Source of the DNA: an uncultured Eubacteriales bacterium
Lineage (GTDB): Bacteria > Bacillota > Clostridia > Oscillospirales > CAG-272
Length of the DNA: 51,737 bases
Reading direction: 5' to 3'
Assembly (NCBI GenBank): GCA_934525675.1
Contig: CAKSZH010000015.1
Coordinates: 1 to 51,737 of the forward strand
Shown: positions 31,755 to 40,622 of the stretch, in pieces
How the letters are laid out: each line of letters begins with the position of its first letter
How positions within the stretch are numbered: position 1 is the first letter of the stretch
Program-made: the position numbers and the translations under genes
Notes under the pieces: model-generated
The model's input: the letters and a program-made list of their open reading frames with translations, nothing else
The model's database searches: none
What the model was told of the DNA's origin: nothing

Positions 31755-32852
31755 TCAAAGGCATTTTTCTGCGACCGCAAGCAGGTCGTTGAGAATATTT
31801 CCCGCCGACAACTCAAAGAGCAGGGAGGTGCCGACCGGGTTGACGTAATCCGACAGATCGTCGGCGGTCTTTCCGAAACGGAGGGAGAACGAATGCGTCA
31901 CACGCTCGTAACGGTTGCCGTTCTCCGTGGAAACGGTCACGGTTTCCGTGTAGTGTACGGTGACGACGGGGCTGTCCTCCCCGACGCCGTATGCGGCAAG
32001 CTCCGAGGCGTGCCAGGTAATCAGCTTTTCATAATCCATGCAGATAATGTTGTTGCACAGATCGTCGGCATCGGTGTCGACCGGCTTGCTCGCGTCGCCG
32101 TTTACGGACACGAACCAGTAATACAGTTTCCCGTCCTTTTCGACGCCGCGGATGTCAAACAGGAACCGGTAGGTGTTTCCGTTCGCGGTCAGATCAAAAC
32201 CGTCCAGCGTTGCCGCGGTGAGATACGGATATTCGTCCTCGCGGAGCAGGGTGGTCGGTGTGGCTTCCGCAAACGCGAGATACGGATCTCCCGCAACGAC
32301 GTATACGGTCGCGGGTGCGTCGGCGCGCTGAGCGTAATACCCGCCCGCGGCGGCGCTGTATTTTCCGAAATTCAGCGTCCGGGTTCCGAAGGCGCCGTCG
32401 GTCACGGTGACCGAAAGCGCAGGGGAGGAAAGCCCGAAGCTCTCGCGGTCTTCCCCGGTCGTGTCGGTGTAACGCTTGGAAGACTTCAGGGAGACGAGCA
32501 GCTTCAAGAGGTCGCTGACCTTGTTTTTATCGATCGGCATTTCGGGGTCGTCCGCATAGGTCCACGTGTTGCCGGACAGGGAGAGGGAAACGGTCTTTCC
32601 GTCCTTTGTCCAGGAGACGGCGGTCGCGGAGACGGGGTCCGCCGAGAACGCCTCGTAGGTGTGCGGAGCGGGAACCAGGTCATCCGACGGCTTTTTGTTG
32701 ACGGAAGCCGCCACGACAAACCCGACGGTGAGAAGCGTCGCAAGGATCACGACGACGGCGATGATGATGACGGAGGTGTTTTTCTTTGCCGCGGGCTTTG
32801 CCCCGTTTGCGGGAGGCGCGGCGTGCTTCTGTTGTTTCCCGGTATTCTTCAT
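31755..32852 (-). CDS. DUF4340 domain protein, membrane-anchored
   Basis: 365 residues: a short Lys-rich head, a helix (about 27-49, SVIIIAVVVILATLLTVGFVVAA) and an extracellular beta-rich domain with the DUF4340 style of repeats (VSWTKDGKTVSLSLSGNTW, IDKNKVSDLLKLLVSLKSSK, FGLSSPALSVTVTDG). DUF4340 proteins accompany Gld-type ABC systems and have no assigned activity. I prefer ATG 32852 with GAGGT 6 nt upstream; ATG 32864 would overlap the gldG stop as ATGA. It is the last gene of the ABC operon, and its stop is followed by a terminator. Confidence 0.85.
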   Translation of the reverse strand: MKNTGKQQKHAAPPANGAKPAAKKNTSVIIIAVVVILATLLTVGFVVAASVNKKPSDDLVPAPHTYEAFSADPVSATAVSWTKDGKTVSLSLSGNTWTYADDPEMPIDKNKVSDLLKLLVSLKSSKRYTDTTGEDRESFGLSSPALSVTVTDGAFGTRTLNFGKYSAAAGGYYAQRADAPATVYVVAGDPYLAFAEATPTTLLREDEYPYLTAATLDGFDLTANGNTYRFLFDIRGVEKDGKLYYWFVSVNGDASKPVDTDADDLCNNIICMDYEKLITWHASELAAYGVGEDSPVVTVHYTETVTVSTENGNRYERVTHSFSLRFGKTADDLSDYVNPVGTSLLFELSAGNILNDLLAVAEKCL

Positions 32853-32860
32853 GTCATACC

Positions 32861-35023
32861 TCATGCCTTTCTGCGGCGGCTCCGATTGACGCATCCGACG
32901 GCAATGATGACGGCGGGGAAGATCAGGACAGTCAGAATGCCGATCAGGATGACAGCCGGATTGGAAACCGCGAGATAATCCTTGCTGATCGGGGTGGCGG
33001 AAACCGTGATGCGATTTCCGTCGATGGTGTCAGCCGAAACCGGATCGACTTTCTTGTGCGTCGGGGTGAACTCCCGCCCGAGGTAGGAGACAGCGAGCGC
33101 AATGTAATACTTGTTGCCGCACAGCTTGGCGTCCTCCGCCTTGCTTTCGTTGGCGGCTTTTTCTTCGTCGGCGGTCAGGATCAGGTCGTCGGAAAGCATT
33201 TCCGTGGACGCATACCAGACGATGTTCGCTCCCGTTTCGGAGTTTTTGATTTCCACGGCGAGCGGGAAGGAAGCCGTTTCCCGATCTGTTACGGTGGAGC
33301 CGTCCTCGTTGGTTTTCTCAATGGAAATGTACCCTTCCTTCGAGGTATTCAGAAGCTCTGTCACCGTGACCTTATCCGGGAGATCGTCCTTTCCCGCGAC
33401 CCGGAGGAGATGCGTCATGGGCATATCCACGCGGTAACCGGCAAGGTTCGGGTAATAGTTGATGCTGTGCGAGGAATTGACGGTCGGGAGCAGGTGCTCT
33501 TCCGATTTTTCATACGAGCCGGATTTCCCGTCCCTGACGATCTCCGCACCCGCGGTAACGCCGTAGGAGGAGAGCACACCCATCAGCTTTTCATACGAGG
33601 TACTTCCCGCGTTTGTGAAGAGAAGCAGGTGCCCGCCGTTTTTCAGATAATTGGTCAGGGTCTGCGCTTCAGCGTCGGTCAGGTCGCGCTTGGGAGCGTA
33701 CAGGATGAGGGATGCGGCATTGTCCGGAATCGTTTTGGGGATACCGTTCTCCAGAACCTCATAATCCGTTGCCGAGTCGGTGAAGAAACCGGTCAGCTTG
33801 GCGGAAAGCGGCGTGCCGAGGTCGCCTGCCACAATATATGCGTGGGGGATGGTTTCCTGAATCACGTAGTCGATTGCCTCGGTGTACGCCTCCTCTCCGT
33901 CGAAATAGGAGGTGACGGAGGTGACGTTGAACAGGCTTACCGACTGGGAAGAGGAGCCTCCCGAATAGGCGAGGTAGTAGGAATAGCAATACCCGTAGGG
34001 GATCTGTCCGCCGAAGCGGGAGTACAACTGATTCTCCGTGGCGAGGATCGAGGCGTACTGGGAGGAGGTCATGGTACCGAGCTTTGCGTGGTGATACCTG
34101 ACGACATCCGACCACTTGATCACGGTACTCCGGCGGTCGCTTTCCACGACAACGGTCATGGAATCCGGTGTGGCGGTGAAGTGCTTTTCAATGAACGCGG
34201 CGTTTTCCGCGAGCGACGGGTCAATATACCGGACGGTGATGTTGCGGTTTGCCGCTGCGTACTGGTCAAGGATTCCGGCGATCTTGCATTCGCTCCTGTC
34301 ACCGGACCAGATGCAGGAGACCGTGACCGGAATTTCAATGCCGGAAAGGAATTTGCGCGTATCCTCCGAGAGGGTCAGCGTGTAGGACAGATCCTCTCTT
34401 GTCACATATTCAATGGCGTTGGTGATCTTGCTGTCCGCGTCGTAATACTGCCGGAGCGATGAAAATTCAAAGCCGTACAACGTTTTGAAGGCGGCGGCAC
34501 CCTGCGCGGAATAGATGGAGGTCATATAGGAGTACTCCGCGAGGCTGATGCGTCCAGATGCCTCGCTGTAATAGTAGAGCAGGGTGGAGTAGTCCAGGTA
34601 GGTGTAGCGGCGCGCGCTCTCAATGACCATGCTGGAATTCTTGGAGGAACTTGTGAAGTCCGAGGCGGTCAGACCGTATTTTTTGCAGAATGCTTCATCG
34701 TTTGCGGCATCTACGTATCTGATTTTTATGTGCTTCGACGCTTTTGTGTAGCGGGAGAAAAGGGTGGAGAGCTGGGTGCTCTCATCGCCGTTTTGGGTCA
34801 GGCAGTAGATGGTGACATCTTCGTCGAGCTTGCCGAGAAACGTCTTGGAGGCGCCGGAGAGCGCATACATTCCGACGCCGGAGAGATCTCCCTCGGTCAC
34901 GGAATACGGCAGGAGCGAGACGAACAGATTCAGAATGAGGAGCAAGGCGAGCAGAACCAGCGCAACGGCGGTGGCGCCGGAACGGGTGCTCATCAGTTTT
35001 TCCGATGTTTTTTTGAGGTTCAT
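32861..35023 (-). CDS. GldG-family ABC accessory protein with duplicated ectodomain
   Basis: 720 residues: an N-terminal helix (about 17-40), a large extracellular region and a C-terminal helix (about 690-712) with a basic tail. The ectodomain contains a tandem repeat: residues 52-215 (ALSGASKTFLGKLDEDVTIYCL ... YVDAANDEAF ... IESARRYTYLDYSTL ... NAIEYVTRED) and 216-395 (TLSEDTRKFLSGIEIPVTVSCI ... YIDPSLAENAAF ... VESDRRSTVIKWSDV ... EAIDYVIQET). A Rossmann-like domain follows (HAYIVAGD, LILYAPKRDLTDAEAQTLTNYLKNGGHLLLF), typical of GldG/IFT52-like proteins. GldG works with GldA and GldF in Bacteroidetes; in Clostridia the role is unknown. GGAG precedes ATG 35023. Confidence 0.87.
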   Translation of the reverse strand: MNLKKTSEKLMSTRSGATAVALVLLALLLILNLFVSLLPYSVTEGDLSGVGMYALSGASKTFLGKLDEDVTIYCLTQNGDESTQLSTLFSRYTKASKHIKIRYVDAANDEAFCKKYGLTASDFTSSSKNSSMVIESARRYTYLDYSTLLYYYSEASGRISLAEYSYMTSIYSAQGAAAFKTLYGFEFSSLRQYYDADSKITNAIEYVTREDLSYTLTLSEDTRKFLSGIEIPVTVSCIWSGDRSECKIAGILDQYAAANRNITVRYIDPSLAENAAFIEKHFTATPDSMTVVVESDRRSTVIKWSDVVRYHHAKLGTMTSSQYASILATENQLYSRFGGQIPYGYCYSYYLAYSGGSSSQSVSLFNVTSVTSYFDGEEAYTEAIDYVIQETIPHAYIVAGDLGTPLSAKLTGFFTDSATDYEVLENGIPKTIPDNAASLILYAPKRDLTDAEAQTLTNYLKNGGHLLLFTNAGSTSYEKLMGVLSSYGVTAGAEIVRDGKSGSYEKSEEHLLPTVNSSHSINYYPNLAGYRVDMPMTHLLRVAGKDDLPDKVTVTELLNTSKEGYISIEKTNEDGSTVTDRETASFPLAVEIKNSETGANIVWYASTEMLSDDLILTADEEKAANESKAEDAKLCGNKYYIALAVSYLGREFTPTHKKVDPVSADTIDGNRITVSATPISKDYLAVSNPAVILIGILTVLIFPAVIIAVGCVNRSRRRKA

Positions 35024-35038
35024 GTTCCGACTCCTTTC

Positions 35039-35902
35039 TTACGCCCGTTTCTTTCTGACGGAGATCACCGTCAGAAAGAGGAACAGTGCCGTAAAGCTGA
35101 TGAGGTAAATGATGCCCTTCAAGTCAAAGAGCAGGTACTGGCTGAAGCGGTTGAACCAGTTGAAGGGGGAAATGTATTCGAGCAGATGCCGGGAGAGGTT
35201 CGGGAACAGCTCCTGACGGAACACGAACAGAAGCACCGTCGGCAGAATCCCGCAGGCTCCGGCAATGACGGCAGGGAGCGGATTACGGCTGAAAAGTCCC
35301 GCCAGGACCGCAACCAGCACGACCAGCACAATGACGACAATAAAGGAAACGATCGCGGTTGCCGGCAAAACGTCGGCAAGCAGGTTGAAGAGATAGAGCA
35401 CCGCGAGGGCGACAATACCGCAGACCGCCGCGATCGCCTGATTGCGGCAGAGCGACGATAGGAAGGTGCAGAGCGCAAGCAGTGCCGCGCCGAGCAGTAA
35501 AAATGCAAAGAGGGAGGCGTATGCGGAGAGCAGGTTGACCGAGCCGAAGCACAGAAGCAACAGCGCATACAGCCCGCTGAATACGACCGGAATGGCAAAG
35601 ACCGCGAGCGTCGCAAGATACTTGCCGAGTACGATCTCGGTGGCGGAAAGGGGCAGGGACGCAAGCAGCTGGTCGGTGTGTCCCCGTCTGTCGCCCGCAA
35701 CCGAACGCATGGCAAGCAGGGGGAGCAGAATCACGAGCGCCGGTGACAGCGTCCAGAGCGAATATTCAAATGCCGGATTGGCAAGAATGAGGTTCATGAC
35801 CGTTAAAAACGCGCCTTCGAGCAAGAGAAAAAGCGCGATGATGAGGTATCCGGTCATGCCCTGAAAATAGGCGCGGAATTCCCGCTTGAATACGGTTGTC
35901 AT
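35039..35902 (-). CDS. ABC-2 type permease, GldF-like
   Basis: 287 residues with six or seven membrane helices. It begins MTTVFKREFRAYFQGMTGYLIIALFLL, the usual opening of ABC-2 permeases with the GldF/NosY signature FxxPxxY equivalent further on (ANPAFEYSLWTLSPALVILLPLLAMRSVAGDRRGHTDQLL), where R and T/E pairs form the coupling segment. Its ATG overlaps the ATPase stop (35902-35899, ATGA). It forms the membrane channel of the Gld-type exporter with the ATPase upstream and GldG-like protein downstream. Confidence 0.88.
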   Translation of the reverse strand: MTTVFKREFRAYFQGMTGYLIIALFLLLEGAFLTVMNLILANPAFEYSLWTLSPALVILLPLLAMRSVAGDRRGHTDQLLASLPLSATEIVLGKYLATLAVFAIPVVFSGLYALLLLCFGSVNLLSAYASLFAFLLLGAALLALCTFLSSLCRNQAIAAVCGIVALAVLYLFNLLADVLPATAIVSFIVVIVLVVLVAVLAGLFSRNPLPAVIAGACGILPTVLLFVFRQELFPNLSRHLLEYISPFNWFNRFSQYLLFDLKGIIYLISFTALFLFLTVISVRKKRA

Positions 35903-36921
35903 TCGCGGTCACCTCCTTTTTCCTCACGGGTCAGTTCTTCGATGGAAGCGGCGTCCTCTCCGGGGAACCCGGTACGGTTGTCCGGCAGACTGTCGCCGGT
36001 GAGCGAGAGGAAGACCTCTTCGAGATCCGCCGACTGCGTTTTTGTCGAAAGCACGACGTACCGCTTGTCCGCAAGCGCAAAGAAAATGTCGTCTCTCGGA
36101 TCGGCGCCTGTTCTGGCGCGTACCTCCACGGTGAGGTTTCCTCCGTCCTTTGAAACGGTCCGGCAGGTCAGCACGCCTGCAACGCTCCGGATGACGGTGA
36201 GCACGCCCCTCTCGTCGCCCTTGACGATGACAAGCAGGGTATTCCCGCTTGAGGCGGACTGCTTTTCCAGCTCCTCGATGGTGTTGTAGGCGACCAGCTT
36301 TCCGCGCGAGAGGATCAGAACCTCGTCGCAAAGCTCGCTGATCTCGGAGAGAATGTGGCTGGAGAGAACCACGGTCTTGGTTTTTCCGAGACGGCGGATC
36401 AGCTCCCTGATCTCCACGATCTGTTTCGGGTCAAGCCCCACGGTCGGCTCGTCGAGAATGATGATATCGGGATTTCCGAGCATGGTCATGGCAATGCCGA
36501 CTCTTTGCCGGTACCCCTTGGACAGCTTTCGGATGAGACGGTCGCGGAACTGCAAAAGCCCCGTTTCCTCCATCGCCGTCCGCACTTGTCTTGCAATCTC
36601 GGTGCCGCGCACGCCCTTCGCCTCGGCGACGAACGAAAGGTATTCCTCCGGGGTCATGTTTTCATAGAGCGGGGGATTTTCCGGCAGGTATCCGATGCAT
36701 TTTTTGGCTTTCTTCGGCTGCTCCCACATATCGTATCCGTTGATTCGGACGGTGCCTGCGGTGGGCGTGAGACAACCGGTCATCATATTCATGGTCGTGG
36801 TTTTTCCTGCGCCGTTGCGCCCGAGCAGGCCGTAGATATGCCCGTTTGCGATGCGGAAGCTCACATGATCCACGGCACAGTTGTCTCCGTAGACCTTGGT
36901 AAGTCCTGTGACTTCGATCAA
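35899..36921 (-). CDS. ABC transporter ATP-binding protein, GldA/CcmA type
   Basis: 340 residues. Walker A GRNGAGKTT (about 34-42), Q-loop region with GYLPENPPLYENM, signature LSKGYRQRVGIAMTML, Walker B IIILDEPTVGLD and SSHILSE for the H-loop. These are the marks of the CcmA/GldA/NatA class. The C-terminal 100 residues form a regulatory domain and a charged tail. The start is TTG 36921, 8 nt after GGAGG. It is the first gene of a four-gene operon (ATPase, permease, GldG-like, DUF4340) with its own promoter. The cargo is unknown. Confidence 0.9.
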   Translation of the reverse strand: MIEVTGLTKVYGDNCAVDHVSFRIANGHIYGLLGRNGAGKTTTMNMMTGCLTPTAGTVRINGYDMWEQPKKAKKCIGYLPENPPLYENMTPEEYLSFVAEAKGVRGTEIARQVRTAMEETGLLQFRDRLIRKLSKGYRQRVGIAMTMLGNPDIIILDEPTVGLDPKQIVEIRELIRRLGKTKTVVLSSHILSEISELCDEVLILSRGKLVAYNTIEELEKQSASSGNTLLVIVKGDERGVLTVIRSVAGVLTCRTVSKDGGNLTVEVRARTGADPRDDIFFALADKRYVVLSTKTQSADLEEVFLSLTGDSLPDNRTGFPGEDAASIEELTREEKGGDRE

Positions 36922-36964
36922 AACAGATTCCTCCGTTCAAATGGATTTGAAATTAATTACATCT

Positions 36965-36994
36965 ATTTTACATCATAACAGACTTTCATGTCAA
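36965..36994 (-). promoter_or_regulatory. Promoter of the Gld-type ABC operon
   Basis: Leftward TTGACA (36994-36989), 18 bp, TAAAAT (36970-36965), about 45 bp before the TTG start. It lies back to back with the glgB promoter 90 bp away. Confidence 0.65.
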
Positions 36995-37081
36995 GCATTT
37001 GATGTAAATATGACAGGGATGTGACAGTGTGTGCCGGGAGGCAGGCGAAAGTAAAAAATTCATAAAATGCTCAAAAATGAA

Positions 37082-37110
37082 TTGACGCTATAATCAGAAT
37101 ATGCTATAAT
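37082..37110 (+). promoter_or_regulatory. Promoter of the glycogen operon
   Basis: TTGACG (37082-37087), 17 bp, TATAAT (37105-37110). The leader to glgB is about 80 nt. A second TATAAT lies inside the spacer (37089-37094) without a fitting -35. Confidence 0.85.
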
Positions 37111-37191
37111 ATATTTTGAATAAACAGTAAAATTGCCCGCGGATCCCGGGAGGGACTCCGGGGGGCAGGCAACCGGAAGGAGTCGCACCGC

Positions 37192-39216
37192 ATGGCTGAT
37201 CGCAAAGCTGTCAATCCAATCGTCAAAAACGGCACGGGAACGGTATCGGGGACCGGCGACATGGCGCCCTATCTTTTTCACGAGGGCACCAATTACCGCG
37301 CTTATGAATACCTCGGTGCGCACCGCACGGAGGACGGATATGTGTTCCGCGTGTGGGCACCGAATGCCGACAGCGTCAGCGTTTCGGGCGATTTCAACGA
37401 TTGGAGCGATTCCGACGGAATGACCCGCGTGACGGCGGGCGGCGTGTGGGAAGCAAAGATTCCCTCTGACCGCGCCCGGGCAGGGCAGAAGTACAAATAC
37501 CGCATTGTGGCGGGGGACCGCGTGCTCTTCAAGGCGGACCCCTACGGCACCTCCATGGAGTGCCCGCCCGCGACCGCGTCGGTACTCACCGACCCTTCTG
37601 CGTTCCGTTGGCAGGATGACGGCTGGATGGCGTACCGCAAAAAGACCATGGGCGAGCGGATGTACGACCAGCCGATGAACATTTACGAGGTACACCTCGG
37701 TTCCTGGCGGCGGCATGAGGACGGAAGCTACTTTTCCTACCGCGAGACCGCGGAGGAGCTTGCACCCTACGTCAAGCAGATGGGGTATACCCATGTGGAG
37801 CTGATGCCCGTGATGGAATACCCGTTTGACGGTTCCTGGGGCTATCAGGTGTGCGGTTATTACGCCCCGACCGCGCGGTTCGGCACGCCGGACGATTTCC
37901 GTTATTTTGTCAATGCCATGCACGAGGCGGGGGTCGGCGTGATCCTTGACTGGGTGCCGGCGCATTTCCCCAAGGACGCGCACGGGCTGTATGAATTCGA
38001 CGGGGGACCGCTATATGAATATCAGGGTGCCGACCGCATGGAGAATGCGGGATGGGGAACCCGCCGCTTTGACGTGGGACGCAACGAGGTGGAGAGCTTC
38101 CTCGTGTCCAACGCCGTGTATTGGGCGGAACAGTTCCACGCCGACGGCTTGCGCGTGGACGCGGTCGCGTCGATGCTTTATCTCGATTACGACAAGAAGC
38201 CCGGCGAGTGGGTGCCCAACGTGTACGGCGACCACAGGTGCCTTGAAGCCATGTCCTTCTTCTGCAAGCTCAATTCCTGCATGGGAAAGGAATTTCCCGA
38301 CGTACTCATGATTGCGGAGGAATCCACCGCTTGGCCGAACGTCACCAACTGGGGCGTGGACGGACTCGGGTTCTCGCTCAAATGGAACATGGGCTGGATG
38401 AACGACACGCTGGCGTATGCCGCGGAGGACCCGCTCTTCCGCAAATACGACCACAACCGCGTGACCTTCTCCATGACCTACGCGTTCAGCGAGAAGTACG
38501 TGCTGCCCATCTCCCATGACGAGGTGGTGCACGGCAAGAAGTCCTTCCTTGATAAAATGCCGGGCGATTACTGGCGCAAGTTTGCGGGCGCCCGCGTGTT
38601 CGGTGCCTACCAGATGACTCACCCCGGCAAGAAGCTGACCTTCATGGGCGGCGAGATCGGGCAGTTCCGGGAATGGAACTTTGAGGATCAGCTCGAATGG
38701 TTCCTGCTCGACTACGAGTCGCACGCGAAGCTCCAGCGGTATTTTGCCGAACTCAATCAGTTTTATCTGAAAAATTCCGCGCTCTGGCAGTGCGACGATT
38801 CGTGGGACGGCTTCCGCTGGATCGACCCCGACAACCGCGACGAGAGCGTGCTCTCCTACCGCCGCATTGACCGCGACGGCAACGAGATCATTGTCCTTCT
38901 GAATTTCACGCCGATTGTCAGAGAGGAATTCCGTATCGGCGTTCCCGTGTCCGGTATTTATTGCGAGGTCTTCAATTCGGATGATGAGCGTTTCGGTGGT
39001 TCCGGCGTGGTCAATCCGGGTGAGATCCGCTCGGAATCTGTCCCGCAGAACGGACTCGAGCAGTCTCTGACCCTGCGTCTGCCGCCGCTCGGCGCGACCT
39101 TCTTCAAGCTGACGAAAAAACTGCCGTCGCACCGCGCAGGGGTCAAACGCCTGCCGGAAAAATCGCAGAATAACGGAAAACGCCAAAATAATCCGCGCGA
39201 GCGTCTCATAAAGTAA
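37192..39216 (+). CDS. glgB: 1,4-alpha-glucan branching enzyme
   Basis: 674 residues, GH13 subfamily 9. A CBM48 domain comes first (about 45-130; GYVFRVWAPNADSVSVSGDFNDW). The catalytic barrel has YEVHLGSW, D323 as nucleophile in LRVDAVASMLYLDY, E376 in MIAEESTAWP as acid/base, and H442-D443 in SHDEVVHGK. It introduces alpha-1,6 branches during glycogen synthesis. After about 640 comes a basic disordered tail (RLPEKSQNNGKRQNNPRERL) not seen in most GlgB. AAGGAG lies 9 nt before ATG 37192. First gene of a six-gene glycogen operon. Confidence 0.97.
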   Translation: MADRKAVNPIVKNGTGTVSGTGDMAPYLFHEGTNYRAYEYLGAHRTEDGYVFRVWAPNADSVSVSGDFNDWSDSDGMTRVTAGGVWEAKIPSDRARAGQKYKYRIVAGDRVLFKADPYGTSMECPPATASVLTDPSAFRWQDDGWMAYRKKTMGERMYDQPMNIYEVHLGSWRRHEDGSYFSYRETAEELAPYVKQMGYTHVELMPVMEYPFDGSWGYQVCGYYAPTARFGTPDDFRYFVNAMHEAGVGVILDWVPAHFPKDAHGLYEFDGGPLYEYQGADRMENAGWGTRRFDVGRNEVESFLVSNAVYWAEQFHADGLRVDAVASMLYLDYDKKPGEWVPNVYGDHRCLEAMSFFCKLNSCMGKEFPDVLMIAEESTAWPNVTNWGVDGLGFSLKWNMGWMNDTLAYAAEDPLFRKYDHNRVTFSMTYAFSEKYVLPISHDEVVHGKKSFLDKMPGDYWRKFAGARVFGAYQMTHPGKKLTFMGGEIGQFREWNFEDQLEWFLLDYESHAKLQRYFAELNQFYLKNSALWQCDDSWDGFRWIDPDNRDESVLSYRRIDRDGNEIIVLLNFTPIVREEFRIGVPVSGIYCEVFNSDDERFGGSGVVNPGEIRSESVPQNGLEQSLTLRLPPLGATFFKLTKKLPSHRAGVKRLPEKSQNNGKRQNNPRERLIK

Positions 39217-39421
39217 GACGCGGCGGTGCGCTCCCGATCCGGGAGCAGCCGAGGCGGTCAGAAATCATTCATAACGGGAGATTCCCGCTCCGGGTAAAGC
39301 CCGATGGACGGGAATTCTCCGGGAATCCCCATAAAAACAGCAGAACCGAAAACATCCGATATCCTATTGCGCATTTCCCGCTTCTTTATTACCGAACGAC
39401 GATCGTCAGAGGAGGAACAGT

Positions 39422-40606
39422 ATGTTCAAGAAAAAAGAATGTGTTGCCATGCTGCTTGCCGGGGGGCAGGGCAGTCGCCTGTATGCGCTGACCACCACGA
39501 CGGCAAAGCCTGCGGTATCTTTCGGCGGAAAGTACCGTATCATTGATTTCACGCTCTCCAACTGCATCAATTCGGGTCTCGATACCGTCGGCGTGCTGAC
39601 GCAGTATCAGCCCCTTGTTCTGAACGAATACATCGGGAACGGACTCCCGTGGGATCTCGACCGCGCTTTCGGCGGGGTGACCATCCTGCCGCCGTATCAG
39701 GGCAAGCACGGCGCGGACTGGTACAAGGGAACCGCGAACGCGATCTACCAGAACCTTGCCTTCATCGACCGCTATGACGCGGATTATGTGCTGATCCTGT
39801 CCGGCGACCACATCTATAAGATGGACTATTCCAAGATGCTGGATTACCATAAAAAGATGGGCGCGGACTGCACCATCGCAGTCATCGACGTGCCGCTGGA
39901 AGAAGCGAGCCGGTTCGGTATTATGAGCACCAACGAAGACAATTCAATCTACAAGTTCTCGGAGAAGCCCAAGAACCCCGACAGCACCAAGGCGTCGATG
40001 GGCATCTATATCTTCAGCAAGAAGAAGCTCGCGGATTATCTGACGGTGGATGCCGCCGATCCCAAGTCTGCGAACGATTTCGGCAAGAATATCATTCCCG
40101 CCATGCTCGCCGCGGGTGAAAAAATGTACGCATATCCCTTCGAAGGGTACTGGAAGGACGTCGGGACCATTTCCTCCCTTTGGGAAGCAAATATGGATCT
40201 GCTCGGCGATCCGCCGGCATTCAATCTCGGTGACGAGACATGGAGAGTGTTTTCCCGCCATGAGGCATACGCCCCGCAGTTTGTGGCGGACGGCGCCGTC
40301 GTGTCCGACGCGTCCATCACCGAGGGGTGTGAGATTTTCGGCGAGGTGAAGCACAGTGTGCTCGGCACGGGCGTCCGGGTCATGCCCGGCGCGAAGGTAC
40401 ATGACAGCGTTATTATGAGCGGAACCGTCATCGGGGCGGGAGCCGAGGTATCTTACAGCATTGTGGATTCCGGCGTGCACGTCGGTGCGGGCGCCGTGAT
40501 CGGTTCTCCCGACGCGGACGAATCAAAGATCACAGTCATCGGAGCCGGAATGGAGATTCCGGAAAACGGTACCGTCGCCGCAGGCGAAATGGTATCCTTG
40601 AAGTGA
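39422..40606 (+). CDS. glgC: Glucose-1-phosphate adenylyltransferase, catalytic subunit
   Basis: 394 residues. Makes ADP-glucose from glucose 1-phosphate and ATP, the committed step of glycogen synthesis. The nucleotide-binding start is MLLAGGQGSRLYALTTTTAKPAVSFGGKYRIIDF; the glucose-1-P site includes FEGYWKDVGTI and FSEKPKNP. A left-handed beta-helix with hexapeptide repeats forms the C terminus (VMPGAKVHDSVIMSGTVIGAGAEV). A 205-bp gap with a small CTCCCG/CGGGAG hairpin at 39231-39246 separates it from glgB. GAGGA lies before ATG 39422. Together with GlgD it probably forms a heterotetramer. Confidence 0.97.
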   Translation: MFKKKECVAMLLAGGQGSRLYALTTTTAKPAVSFGGKYRIIDFTLSNCINSGLDTVGVLTQYQPLVLNEYIGNGLPWDLDRAFGGVTILPPYQGKHGADWYKGTANAIYQNLAFIDRYDADYVLILSGDHIYKMDYSKMLDYHKKMGADCTIAVIDVPLEEASRFGIMSTNEDNSIYKFSEKPKNPDSTKASMGIYIFSKKKLADYLTVDAADPKSANDFGKNIIPAMLAAGEKMYAYPFEGYWKDVGTISSLWEANMDLLGDPPAFNLGDETWRVFSRHEAYAPQFVADGAVVSDASITEGCEIFGEVKHSVLGTGVRVMPGAKVHDSVIMSGTVIGAGAEVSYSIVDSGVHVGAGAVIGSPDADESKITVIGAGMEIPENGTVAAGEMVSLK

Positions 40607-40622
40607 GAGGGGGGAAAGAACA

